A DNA stretch of 64,000 bases from Chinchilla lanigera (Eukaryota; Chordata; Mammalia; Rodentia; Chinchillidae). How positions within the stretch are numbered: position 1 is the first letter of the stretch; each line of letters opens with the position of its first letter. The notes beneath the pieces are model-generated. The model saw only the letters and a list, made by a program, of their open reading frames with translations, made no database searches and was not told the DNA's origin. Below are positions 45,896 to 56,716 of the stretch, piece by piece. Made by a program: the position numbers and the translations under genes. The DNA is taken from the NCBI RefSeq assembly GCF_000276665.1, contig NW_004955483.1, forward strand, positions 8,191,514 to 8,255,513, read 5' to 3'.

Positions 45896-47029
45896 GGTGC
45901 CCTTTGAAGGTGAGAATGAAGTTGCTGATGTATCCTACTGTTGCCTGTGTGCAGATAACACTGAGGGTCATATCAGAAGGGGAAGCTCCTGAGTGTACTG
46001 TCCCTTGTTCATACACCGCCCTCACTTAGACCGAAGAATGCCCTTTACCTGTCAGCTTACTTGGATCTCCTGTTGTGACTGTCCATCTTGCACAAATACT
46101 GGGTCTCCTGTACAGCTTTTAAGGGACCGTGTCGTTCTGAAGTAACCCACCATAATGGCTGTCATTGGGTTTGTGTTTGTCAGTGGATAAAAGATGTGTG
46201 TTTGCTTTTAACCACATAAGTTGTATGTGCAAATAAAATGCTCAGAAGTAGTATGAAGGAAATAAATGATTTGGGCATAGCAGCTGGCCCTACACAGTTT
46301 GGAGCATAATGGGAAGAAAAATTTGAAGTCTTCTTTTAGCAATCCTAAACCTTCATGAACTGCTCTCAGACTTGCTTCCTTGGGGATTCTGCTCTGGGAA
46401 GGTGACAGGCACCAGAGGGAGGTCATATCCGCAGTGAGGTTTCATTCACGTGAGGGCAGGTCCCTGTGTTACCTAGCCATTTATTTTTTCCTAAAGTGAG
46501 GTTGGATATAATTGAGAATGGACCTGTGGTTCCTTTCTTAACTACCTTTCAGTACATCTAGGCTTAGAATCTAACTGTTTCTATACCTCTTTTGCTGTCC
46601 ACAATGAAATTTTTTTAAGCTTGTACTTTCTAACCTAGAGAATAACCTTGTAGCACACGGGTGTTTGTCACAGATACGTCATTGGGAGACTCATTCCCAG
46701 CTCCCAGCTCTCAGCTCTGCACTGGGAGGAGGGATGAGAAAAGACATCCCACCCAGTCGGCATGCCTCCTGAATCGTGGTAAACGTCACTTTCTGCCCAG
46801 GCAACTTGACGCAGTGTGACTTAGAAACTAGATAGTTGTGCACAGGTGAGTGAGTGAAGTGAAGTGCTGCAGAGTTGGGGTTCTCTTGGTTCCATGCTCT
46901 CCCGCGGCAGGTCCCATGGTCTGTCAAAGTCCGTGAGCATCTGTCCCAAGCAGCAGCTGGGGTTTCTGTGACAGGTGGAGAGGAGTGGTGGGTAGGTGAG
47001 ACAAACAGGTGTTACTCTGCACCCTTGAA

Positions 47030-47200
47030 AGTGAGTGACATGTGTTACTTCACTTAACTCTACAGGTAACACTTAGTGATGGGTAAAGGGACTGAGGCTT
47101 GGAGCACTTAAATACCCTGTCCCCACTGACATTTCTACATCGCGGTGAGGCAGGAGTGGAAGCAGGCAGTCCGGCTTCTGCGTCCCTCTTGTGACCGTCA
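47030..47200 (-). repeat. MIR
   Basis: 'gtgttacttcacttaactct', 'gtaaagggactgaggcttgg' and 'gagcacttaaataccctgt' fit an inverted MIR. Confidence 0.65.
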
Positions 47201-47313
47201 TGCTGGACTGGCTGTCACGAAGAAGCAAGTGTGTGTCTTCGCTAGGACCTAAGACGACATTTGGCTTTTGAGAAGCTGTTAATGTTTGGTTCGACTCTAA
47301 TGTAGAAAAGTCA

Positions 47314-47503
47314 ATTTTTTTTTATTTAGTAGTGTTTTATTTTTATTTATTTACTTTTGTCTTTTTGAGACAGGGTCTCGCTTTCCATTTGAGGCTGGCC
47401 TTGTGCTCACTTTATAGCCCAGGCTGGCCTCAAACTCACAATGATCCTTCTACCTCAGCCTCCTAGGTGCTGGGATTACAGGTGTGTGCCACCATGCCTG
47501 GCA
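47314..47503 (-). repeat. B1 SINE
   Basis: Long T/A-rich inverted tail, 'gagacagggtctcgctttcc', duplicated inner unit, 'caccatgcctggc'; flanked by 'aaaagtcaa' on both sides (47305-47313, 47504-47512). Confidence 0.93.
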
Positions 47504-48091
47504 AAAGTCAAATATTTTATTGTTACTATATCATAAGCAAAGTGGTATAACACTATAAGATCTCACATAAGTGGAAAAGTGATCTAGGAAATAAAAGTGA
47601 AACCAGATAGTTAAAATACATGACCCCTTCCAAAGGTACACCAACAAGTGTCGTGTAGAGCAGACAGACCACGGTGTATTTTATACCGAGGATGACATCA
47701 GTGTGTACCTCTTTTCTTCTGAGAACTGAAAGCACTTTACAGAGGTGCTTCCCTCTTAACTTTGACCTCTCAGTTGGTGCTCCGTGCCGCAGTGTTCAGC
47801 AAGCCTCCCGGGTGGTACTTTGAAGATGTGCCAAGAAAGTTACACAAGAGCCGTGTTTTCTCTGCTTAATTGTTTTGCTTCACCTGGTATGAGTTCTCCG
47901 CAGGCTCCCTCAGCAGGGAACTGCAGTCATGGTGATGAGCAGGAGCTCAGGAAGGCCTGAGTGCATACAGGAGCTGGCAGTAGTGTTAGCTGGGGGGATG
48001 ATGTGGGGTTGTTCTTGATAGTTTCTGGAAAATAGGCAGAGAGGCCATTATTGATGGTTAGTAATTACATCATACAGTTTGCAGAAAGTTT

Positions 48092-48236
48092 TGTTTGTGA
48101 CAGGGTCTTGTTATGTAGTTCAGGATGGCCTTGGACTCACTGAGTGGCTCAGGCTAGCCTTGAATTCATGGTGATCCTCCTGCCTCAGTCTCCCAAGTGC
48201 TTGGATTACAGGCATGCACCACCACCCCTGGCTGCA
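48092..48236 (-). repeat. B1 SINE
   Basis: 'gtgacagggtcttgttatgt', two 'caggatggcc' / 'caggctagcc' units, 'cctcagtctcccaagtgctt', 'caccaccacccctggc'. Confidence 0.92.
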
Positions 48237-48375
48237 CAAAGTCCTGTTTGCTTTGTGTGTACATTCTGGTTTTAGAAACACAGCACATATATAGACCTCA
48301 TGAACATCATTATGTGAAATTAGTAGTCATAGTCATGTATTCATCTCAAATTTTGCATTTTATTATAATCTTTAA

Positions 48376-48552
48376 AAAAATAGGGAATTAAACCCAAGGC
48401 CTTCATACTCACTTGTATCCCCAGCTTTTTTGTATTTTTAAATTTTGAGGCAGAGTCTCACTAAGTTGCTAAGTGGCCAGGGCTGGGTTCAAACTTGTGC
48501 TACTCCTGCCTCAGTGCTGGAGTTACAGGCATGCACCTCTACACCTGGTTTA
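48376..48552 (-). repeat. B1-dID composite SINE, diverged
   Basis: 'tagggaattaaacccaaggc' and 'cttgtatccccagc' (ID half), then 'gaggcagagtctcactaagt' and 'gtgctggagttacaggcatg' (B1 half). Confidence 0.78.
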
Positions 48553-48814
48553 TTGTAATCATTATTAACCAATTGATTACACAGAAATGAAAATTTATTC
48601 TGTAGTATTTTGACTCAGCATCTGGGCAGCAATATTAAAAAACACTTTGAGAGGAGAAGGCATCACCTTTTTAGTGAAAAACAAGGGTCACTATAAGTAG
48701 TGTAGTTTAAAAGCAATTGAAAAAATAAAATTATTTAACTTATTTCAGCATTCAGTAATAGATACTTGAGGTAAGTTTTCTAGTCTGAACATTTTATAGA
48801 GTAGAAAATATCCT

Positions 48815-48953
48815 TGAGGCGAGGTGTGGTGGTGCATGCCTGTAACCCCAGCACTCCGGGAGGCCGAGGCAGGAGGATTGCTGTGAGTTCAAGGCCAGCC
48901 TGGGCAACATAGCAAGACCCTGTCTCAAAAACAAAAAAAGAAAGAAAGAAAGA
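48815..48953 (+). repeat. B1 SINE without internal duplication
   Basis: 'gaggtgtggtggtgcatgcc', 'ccagcactccgggaggccga', 'caaggccagcctgggcaaca', 'agaccctgtctcaaaaac' and a (GAAA)n tail. A single inner unit, like the 19951 copy, suggests an older B1 subfamily. Confidence 0.93.
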
Positions 48954-49038
48954 GCATGTTGAACTCAGTGCTTCTAGAAAAATCTGTGGTAGACTGTGTC
49001 CTTTTTACTTCCAGTCAGTCAGGGCCTGATACTAATAG

Positions 49039-49075
49039 ATGTGTGTGTGTGTGCGTGCATGTGTGTGCATGCAGG
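49039..49075 (+). repeat. (GT)n imperfect microsatellite
   Basis: 'gatgtgtgtgtgtgtgcgtg' and continuation with GC/CA interruptions. Confidence 0.9.
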
Positions 49076-50285
49076 GTAGGCATTGTGGCATTTTTACCAG
49101 CAAGAGTGCACCCAGTACCCTGGGGGAGATTCTCATCTTCCTTAGGACCCAGTGACCATGTGTGGTCTGCCAGTAGTCCTTAGGCTGTGCTCTAGTGTGT
49201 ACAGATTTCATCTGGGGTGAAGGTGGGTTTTCCGCCCTTTTTTTCAGTCTAGTTTTGTGCCTCTGACCATCCAAGTCCCTGTGGATCTTCCTTCAGTTCC
49301 AGGGGGCTGTCCCTGACTGGCTGAGTCGGTCCCTGCTCCCTGGGTTGATCCTGAATCCTCTCCCCCGTGCTCACCCGGCTCCCTTCTGCACATGCCCTTC
49401 CGCGCCTGATGCTTCCTTCCGCTTGCTCACTGCAGCCCAGGCTCCAGTTCCATGTTGCACAGTTCCATGTTGCTCCAGGGCTGTGAGAGCAAGCAGTATT
49501 GGAGGTGTACACAGTCACTGCCGGATTGTTTTCAAATCTGAAAGTTGTTTCACTGAGAAAGAAAAAACTGAATTACCGAGTGCCCACTGTGTATGAAGTA
49601 TTACCACAGAAACCCACCTTGGGGCCAGGCTCAGCTTACTGTGAAACTACAAGGTGTTGGGGTGGTGCTAGGAAGTCTGAAGTGTAGAAGAGATCTGAAA
49701 AGGAGAAACTGCAGGAATTGAGTTTTCAACAAATTCTTCTACATGTCCTTATCGTTGGCACCAGTGTCTGTGCTGGGTTTCTCTGCGCGGAGTTGGTGGC
49801 TGGATGGACGGAATGCCCCAACACACAGCATCCTTTCCTCGGTGCTGGAAGGCTCACTTATTTTCATGGGATCCTTTCTCCCAGCAGTGTGTACACTCAC
49901 TGTAAGACGTATAGTAAAGCAAATATGAATTCACAACTAGGAAAAAGGCAACTTGAATGTACAGGTATATTCAAACCCAAAAGAGAGCGTATCCCATAGA
50001 AGGAAATGGGAAGTGACAGTTCACATGACTTTTCCAGTAGGATGTAGCAGGTTTCTGCTGTGTGCTGATAAATGCTTAAAGGACAGTGGGAGTGTGGCGG
50101 TACCAGCTGCACTGTGAGGCATCCCAAGTGCAGCTGCGCTGGGTCCAAGTAGGGAACTAGAATTTGGCTTGGATTTCTTCCCCAGAAGCAGAACTTGTGG
50201 TTTCTGAATAATCTCCCATCACTTTATCAGATGATAAAACCTTAGTCACAAAGGAAAGCTTTCTATTTTAGATTTAGATTTAAAT

Positions 50286-50287
<2 letters not shown>

Positions 50288-50316
<29 letters not shown>

Positions 50317-50318
50317 CA
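50288..50318 (+). repeat. (GATT)n simple repeat
   Basis: Seven GATT/TGAT units directly before a SINE. Confidence 0.95.
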
Positions 50319-50455
50319 GGACTGGGGGTTGAACCCAACACTTCCATACTGAGCTACATCCCCAGCTCCTTTTTATTTTTTATTTTGAGACAGGATCTTG
50401 CTAAGTTGCCCAGATGGGACTTGAATTTACAGAGCACTGGGATTACAGGTGTTTA
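50319..50455 (-). repeat. B1-dID composite SINE
   Basis: 'gactgggggttgaacccaac', 'tgagctacatccccagctcc', then 'gagacaggatcttgctaagt' and 'gagcactgggattacaggtg'. Confidence 0.83.
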
Positions 50456-50739
50456 GGTTTAACTTGATTGACATGATTTTTTTTTTTTTTAAATTTAAAA
50501 GCTGTTTAGCCAACATTTTTATCAATTACTAGTGTCACATGGAAAAGGATATGCTGTTAGGAGAGGTTGGTGACTCACAGGTTGATTGAATCTATTCATA
50601 ACTGTTCTTCAAGATAAATTACAAGGCATTGGGCACATCCCACAAGGGTGGTCAGGTCCAAGCACAGGGTTACCTTCTGGGTTTCACCACTTAGTCAGTG
50701 GAGAGCTGAGTCCTGGATCATTAAAACTTGAGTCTTGAG

Positions 50740-50828
50740 GCCGGCAATATAGCTCAGTGGCACAGCGCCTGCCCAGCAAGCACAAGGCGCCCTGAGTTCA
50801 ATTTCCAGGTCAAAAAAAAAAAAAAAAC
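50740..50828 (+). repeat. ID SINE
   Basis: 'gccggcaatatagctcagtg', 'gcacagcgcctgcccagcaa', 'gagttcaatttccaggtc' and an A17 tail. Confidence 0.92.
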
Positions 50829-51017
50829 CTTAATTCTTGCTGGGTGTCACCCAGATTGTGGGCAGGTGCAGAAAAAAAAATGTACTGATATTTAAAACTT
50901 GAATTTTATTGTATCACACAAACAATTACATCTGTAACATTTTTGAGGGAGGATAATCAGAGTTTTAAAATACTGAACTTAATTTATGAAACTTGATTAG
51001 AAAACCTCTAGTGAGAA

Positions 51018-51124
51018 TTTTTATGTTTTTTTTGGTACCGGGAATCGAACAAATATGGAACAGTCGAACTCAGGACCTTGCACTTGCCAGGCAGGTACTT
51101 GTGCCGCTGAGCTATATCCCCAGC
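51018..51124 (-). repeat. ID SINE with an internal insertion
   Basis: 'ggtaccgggaatcgaac' is interrupted by about 17 extra bases ('aaatatggaacagtcgaac') before 'tcaggaccttgcacttgcc'. Exact 13-bp duplication 'cctctagtgagaa' at 51005-51017 and 51125-51137. Confidence 0.95.
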
Positions 51125-51177
51125 CCTCTAGTGAGAACTGTAACACTGCTGTTAATTACTTATTGTGGAAAAAAAAA

Positions 51178-51333
51178 TTTTTTTTTTGATGTTTTTGAGA
51201 CAGGGTCTTGCTATGCAGTTCAGGCTGGCCTTGAGCTTACTTCATAGCAGAGGCTGGTCTTGAATTCACAACGATCCTCCTGCCTCAGCCTCCGGAGTGC
51301 TGGGATTATAGGCGTGCACCACCATGCCCGGCT
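51178..51333 (-). repeat. B1 SINE
   Basis: 'gagacagggtcttgctatgc', duplicated inner unit, 'cctcagcctccggagtgctg', 'caccaccatgcccggc'. Confidence 0.93.
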
Positions 51334-52242
51334 CTTATTGTTGAATTTTATTGCTTCTCTTATTAAGGTGACAGACACATCTGTAATTGCAGAAAATGTT
51401 TTGACAGACTGGAAATCCCACTGTGTCCATGAAAAAACTTTTTTGTTACTTATCCAAATCAGTGTTCCTCAAAGTATGCACCCAGGTGTTTTTCCCAGAG
51501 AAACCTGTGGTCAGATAGGTCTGGAAATACTGTTATTGGACTGCTGTGTTGAACATGCAGCGAGATTAACAATACACAGTGGTCAGCATGACGAATGTCT
51601 GAAAACTGCTGCCATCAAGTAACCTCTGTTTCACTAGGCTTAGTGCATTTCTCAATTGAGTTGACCTCAGAAGTTTTTTCTGCAGCTTAACCTTTGTTAC
51701 CATCCCATTGAACTCCCACTGTTTAAAGTGGTGGTCTAGACAAACGTTGTTTTTAAATAAATAATCAGAAATAGTCTGTTTTTGGACAAATTATGAAACT
51801 TTGGGGATGGCTGGGGATTAAACCCAAGGATTTGTGCATGCTAAGCACTTTACAGCTATTAAATGCAGGCAATCTCACCCCTAAATTGTGGGCTTTTGGT
51901 GGTGATCTAAGTCAGTACTCACATCTGGATCATGGTTAATTCACTAAGGTAAAAATTCTTTCTGAGTTCTGGTAATGTGCTGAGCCCTACATGAAATGGT
52001 ACGATAAAGGACCGGGATTATGAAGGTAACATGTGGCATGGGCCTTGGTTTTCAAGGGACTTAAAATATAAAGATACAGGACAGTGCAGACAGAGTCACT
52101 GCTGACTATAGAATGTTTTGCATACCAGCAAGTACAAGGCTGGTTTTTGACCATAGGAATCCTGGGGTGTTACAGATAGAGAAGACCAAGGCAGGCTCAC
52201 ACAGTTGGTGAGGAACTGACAGGTTTGAGCATTGAACTGGGT

Positions 52243-52366
52243 CCTTTTTTTTTTTAAGGCAGGGTCTTGTTATGTAGTTCATGCTGACCTTGAACTCACG
52301 GTAATTCTCCTGCCTCAGCCTCTTGAGTGCTGGAGTTTGTTGTGTGCCCCCAGGCTTGGCCTGAAC
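52243..52366 (-). repeat. B1 SINE, rearranged
   Basis: T14 tail, 'aaggcagggtcttgttatgt', 'cctcagcctcttgagtgctg', then a degenerate head. Only one inner unit. Confidence 0.88.
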
Positions 52367-52544
52367 TGACTGTCTGAAGAGAGAACAAAAGTGGTCCGGC
52401 AGATCTGGGAGGCAGAAGAGGACAGAAGCATGTAAATTGCACAAGTTGTGTAGTAAATGTGCATGGTGTAAATACGTGCTTGTCCTGGGAGGGGAGAGAA
52501 GCTTCAGTGTTTATAAAAATAGTACTAGTTTACAACAGCACCTT

Positions 52545-52636
52545 TTTTTTTTTTTTTTTTTTGGTACCAGGAATGGAGCTCAGGACCTTGCGCTTGCCAG
52601 GCAGGCGCTTATGCCACTGAGCTATATCCTTGGCCC
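52545..52636 (-). repeat. ID SINE
   Basis: 'ggtaccaggaatggagctca' and 'gcgcttgccaggcaggcgct'; near-exact duplication 'tacaacagcacctt' (52531-52544) and 'tacaactgcacctt' (52637-52650). Confidence 0.95.
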
Positions 52637-53087
52637 TACAACTGCACCTTCTTATTTTCTCTCCAGATCCTGAGGCACAGAAACATTAGGACCATGCTGG
52701 CTTTTAAAATATCAGATTGTGTTCAATTTATTTCTTTTCAGCAGGCAGAAAAATATGGCAACACATACAGAGAGTCACTTAGTTAAGGCCTTTTTGGAGG
52801 GTGATTGAGAGAATAGGCAGTGGAGAATGGCCTGCTGAAACACACTTTTAACCAGGTGTCTGTGCAGTGTTCTGTGTGCTGCAGAGTCGGCAACCAAGCC
52901 CTGTGTCTTGGGGTCTGTGTGAGCTGTTTAGAAGATGTGTGTTTTGTTTAGTTCACTAGATATTTGTTTAGCAGAAATGTTGCCTCTTTATGTAATGGAT
53001 CCACACAGGTATCTCAGCGATAAGGACAAGGCTTCGACCGATGCGATCAACAAAGGGCCATAACTTTAAAACTCCACAGAGGCATGC

Positions 53088-53296
53088 ATTGCTTAACAAC
53101 AGGAAATGTGCTGAGGTATTTGTCATTCTGAGAGATGCATGATTGGGGGATACCATTGTTTGGACATAATAGACTGTGCCTGCACAAACTCTAGCGATGA
53201 CAGTGTCACTGTGTGATATAATCTTATGGGACCAGTGTCATCTTTGGGTCTGTTTTTGACCTAAATATCATTATGTGGTGGATGACGGTATTTAAT
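53088..53296. mobile_element. Tigger-type MITE
   Basis: 'gcattgcttaacaacaggaa', 'gtcattctgagagatgcatg', 'atataatcttatgggaccag' and 'atcattatgtggtggatgac' match, in order, a palindromic mammalian Tigger-related element. Inverted ends are recognisable ('gcttaacaac' and its altered complement). Confidence 0.75.
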
Positions 53297-54150
53297 GTTA
53301 ATGATATTGAGTCTGACAGATGTTCATGTTATTCACCCATATTAATCCTTTTCCATATTGTTAAAAGATAAACTTTGGCACATTACAAGTTTAAAAGTTG
53401 ATTCATACAGAGAATGATTCATGAATCCAAAGGCTCCAAATGGAAAGTGATTCAGGCTCCACCAAAGAAATGTGAAGGGAAAGTCTTTACAGGGTGGGCT
53501 TGGAGGCAGAACAGGGAAATGATTTGATTGGTTAAAGTTTGAGCAGCTGCCATATTTGAACTGCCCTAGTGGGAAGTTCCTGAGCTGATGCTCAGTTAGC
53601 CTGCATTTGTGTCCTTCTGCGGATGTAGGAGCCCAGAGCACTGGAGCCATCTCAGCCTGCTGGTCTTCCTTCAAGTTATGTTTATTTGCATATATGTATG
53701 AAATCTTTTATTTTTACCTCGTCATATCAAGTGCGTTTTTCCCCAAAGGGTAGCATACTGTATCTGATTATACTGTCACAATTACTCACTCATATTAGAA
53801 ATAATTTTATTCACAACTATCCAAGAATGACATACGGCATCCAGGGACTTGGGCAGTACACTGTGGTCCTGGATTGGGGTAACTTAGCTGTCTATCACCT
53901 AAAACCTCAAGAAAGGTTTTCCAGTTAATAAAGAGCAGCTGTGATACGCTGAATGTCTTTTTCTTCTGTAGCAAGGATCCTGGTTCTCTGTAGCATAAGG
54001 AATAATTGGGATAGCAGAAAATGGGTTTGGTGGCTTCCCTTTTCCCTACTGTAGCCTCCATTCATTTGTCCTTAGTCAAAACACCAGAAGGTAGCAAGAT
54101 TATATCAGTGTCCCATATAATATGCTATCTAAGGGAAAAGAATATACTTT

Positions 54151-54311
54151 TTTTTTTTTTTTTCATTCTTTTTGAGACAGGGTTTTGCTGTGCAGTTCAG
54201 GCTGGCCTTGAACTCACTTTGTAGCCCAGGTTGACCTTGAACTCACAGCCATACTCCTGTCTCAGCCTCCCAAGTGCTGGGATTACACGTGTGTGCTACC
54301 ACACCCAGCCT
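54151..54311 (-). repeat. B1 SINE
   Basis: T17 tail, 'gagacagggttttgctgtgc', duplicated inner unit, 'cctcagcctcccaagtgctg', 'accacacccagcc'; duplication 'agaatatactttt' on both sides. Confidence 0.95.
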
Positions 54312-54611
54312 AGAATATACTTTTAAAGTACTTACAAATCTGAAGTAGGATTAGTTTTCTGGGAAGAATTAAAAGGAATCTTACTGGAATGGATGTTAAT
54401 GAAGAAAGGATAAGTTTATTATTAGACAGCTAAGGTGGTAAGCGCACCACTAGCAGCTACCAGATTGTTCTGGCTCTTTACTGCTACTGGTCAGTATTGT
54501 GTGACTGGTGTGAAGGATGCTAATGCTAACTCTGGGGAGGTCCCCAGGATTCTCCTTAGCTGGTTCCACCCCTGTTGGGTTACTTGGTTTAACATAGCTT
54601 AGATGGGAAAC

Positions 54612-54896
54612 TACACATTTGACCCTTTATATCTGTGGATTCCACATCTTCATTCAACCAACTGCAGACAAAAATGTACCTGTATTCAACATACAGACTT
54701 TCCCCTGGTCATTATTCTCCAAACAATAAAACATAGCTATTTACATAACATTAGATTGTATTAGGTAATCTGGAGATAATTTTGAGTGTACAGGAGAATG
54801 TTCATAGCTTATATGCAAATACACCATTTTATATAAAGGACTGGAGTGTCCTTGAATTGTAGTATCAATCCTCTATGGATATCGAGGGATGACTCT
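54612..54896. mobile_element. Tigger-type MITE (MER2-like)
   Basis: Left 'tttatatctgtggattccac', middle 'ctatttacataacattagat' and 'gcttatatgcaaatacacca', right 'ggatatcgagggatgact' match MER2 in order. Confidence 0.82.
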
Positions 54897-55599
54897 ATTT
54901 TGTTAGCCTGGGGCTTGCTGCTTCCTTTAATTGCCTCTTTCTAATCCAGTTGACTTTCCTTTGTTAAATAAAGTAGCAATTTAAATGGCTTTTAAAAATA
55001 AAATAAAATAAGGGAAGGCTTAGTGCATAAAGTTTTCATTATTCTACCTGCTTGGAACAGATGCCTTCCAGAGTAGCGTTCCACTTTAGGAAGGTTTCTT
55101 GGCACAAACCTCAAACTTCGTGCAGAGAATGGGAATCCACGACTTTCTTAGAATTAAAAACACTCGTGCACTTTTATTATAACATCTATAAATGTTTGTC
55201 TTGTTTTAATGGGTAGACACACTGGTATGTTGAAACTTGCCTGATTGTAGCCAGAGATACCAGTTATTTTAGACAGAAACCAGATGACAAACATTACATT
55301 CCTTTTGTGCCCATCTGAGGTAACAACACAGGCATAAAGGCTCATTTCTTTTTAGCTAATTCATGGAATTCCAAGAAAATGATGTTTCAGTTTCACCATC
55401 ATAGGAATTGCATGGTTTTCTTTGCCTGCATGTAGAAGTGTAGAATTGTCCACCTGACTGTGTAATCAGTGGACGTTCTTTCCCAGCTGCCAAGCTCTGG
55501 ATTTTGTTTAGGTCCATTCAGAGCTCTGTGAAGATTGTTCAGTCTCATGATGGAGAGAAGACACAGGGCTATTTTTGTCGGTGTCTGTTGATTTGCGTG

Positions 55600-55832
55600 C
55601 CTTCTGCCCTAGAAAATCTGTTTTCCCCGTGTTTCTGTCCCCTGTGAAGACAGATGAAAGCCACAGGGAAAACTCTCCATTTCTCATTCACAGTAATTCT
55701 ACAGTTTATGAATTGATAGTATCAGTAGTTGACCAAGAACGACTATATCAGGAAATCCAAGAACTGTCATGGGATCTACATACCTTAGAAGTCAAAATTC
55801 AATTTCTGAATTTTGTACATGAAGAAAAAACA
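55600..55832. other. Unassigned intronic stretch with an open frame
   Basis: The frame starting near 55575 (no ATG) stays open for 100 codons, with a hydrophilic, possibly helical segment (DQERLYQEIQELSWDLHTLE). It runs into an inserted ID. I do not recognise the peptide. It could be a fragment of a processed gene copy or of an old element, or chance. Confidence 0.35.
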
Positions 55833-55833
55833 G

Positions 55834-55914
55834 GTTTTTTTTTGGTGCCAGAAATTAAACTCAGGACCTTGTGCTAGCCAGGCAGGTGCTATGCCACTGA
55901 GCTATATCCCTGCC
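55834..55914 (-). repeat. ID SINE
   Basis: 'tttggtgccagaaattaaac', 'gctagccaggcaggtgctat' and 'gccactgagctatatccc'; flanked by 'atgaagaaaa' copies. Confidence 0.9.
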
Positions 55915-56611
55915 CGATGAAGAAAATATTTACAAAGCAAATCAATCTAATATTTTAGTACTTCCAAGACTTTTTTCCTTTTCAGAGTTTTCTCTAGAAA
56001 ATTTTCTCCAGACATTTCTCAGAAATTTCGGTCATTTCTGAGTAATTCGCATGTAAACATGAACATTATGTGAAAAATACGTGTGTGCTTAGTGATAAAG
56101 GAGGGGAAGTCTGTTTAAGGTTTAAATAGGTGAAAGTTATCATCTGGAAGCATGCTTTTCAAATGAGGAAAATTCATATATATTAGGGTATATATAGTTA
56201 CCAAAAGAAAAGTTTGAAATATTTGATATATTTATTAAAAGAAAATGTGCATGTATATCATCACCAATTTAGGAAAATTCAGATATGACAATTGATTTTA
56301 AAACATTTGACCATCATTTTGGTCAGTAATGACTATTACTTCTTTATCTTCATGGTCTTCCATTGCCATTTTTTGGAATCACTAAAAATCTCTCTCTGAT
56401 TGACTAGATTCACTCTGTTAACATGTATTAACAGGTGATTACCCCATCATGAAACTGTTACACCAGGACAGAACTTCATTATGTGTATACTATGTTTTTG
56501 AACAAATATGAAAGTTGTTCCCTTCTGGCAGAAATACATGTTTGAATTTGGCTTTTGATCATTGTGAAGTAGAGTTATCTTTCAGATGTGTCTCCGAGGT
56601 GCTAAATTTAC

Positions 56612-56703
56612 CTTGTTTTTTTTTCTTTCATTGTTTCCTTCGGATGTGGCTGCTATGTTGACCATCTGTATCTCTACTGCTGGACTTTTTTTCCCATCAT
56701 AAG
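56612..56703 (+). promoter_or_regulatory. KIF13A: 3' splice-site region of the microexon
   Basis: Two pyrimidine runs (56615-56640, and a T7 run with 'ttcccatcat' before the AG) and a TGC-containing stretch ('ctactgctgg') about 25 nt upstream of the exon. UGC motifs upstream of microexons are known binding sites of SRRM4 (nSR100). Whether that factor acts here is inference. Confidence 0.6.
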
Positions 56704-56716
56704 GAAACCTCCCAAG
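56704..56716 (+). CDS. KIF13A: Kinesin-like protein KIF13A, coding exon 3 (13-nt microexon)
   Basis: The 13 bases GAAACCTCCCAAG complete the Arg split at the end of exon 2 and encode K-P-P-K, exactly the KIF13A residues that follow ...TKQGER. The acceptor is 'catcataag' with AG at 56702-56703. The donor AAG|gtaagc is close to consensus. The exon leaves in phase 0, so the next exon should start with the codons of VFAFDY; these are not found before base 64000. The segment sits in the loop leading into the central motor sheet. Loss of the exon would shift the frame, so it is expected to be constitutive or to act as an on/off switch. The identification rests on phase, splice sites and peptide match together. 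Confidence 0.88.

Larger units (their letters stand above)
390..56703 (+). other. KIF13A: KIF13A intron 2 (56.3 kb)
   Basis: Bounded by donor gtaaag at 390 and acceptor 'cccatcataag' ending at 56703. The assignment rests on phase: exon 2 ends in AG and the microexon starts with G, restoring Arg, then AAA CCT CCC AAG for KPPK. No other KIF13A coding sequence is visible between them. The intron is filled with SINEs, ancient repeats and unique sequence. Confidence 0.85.
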
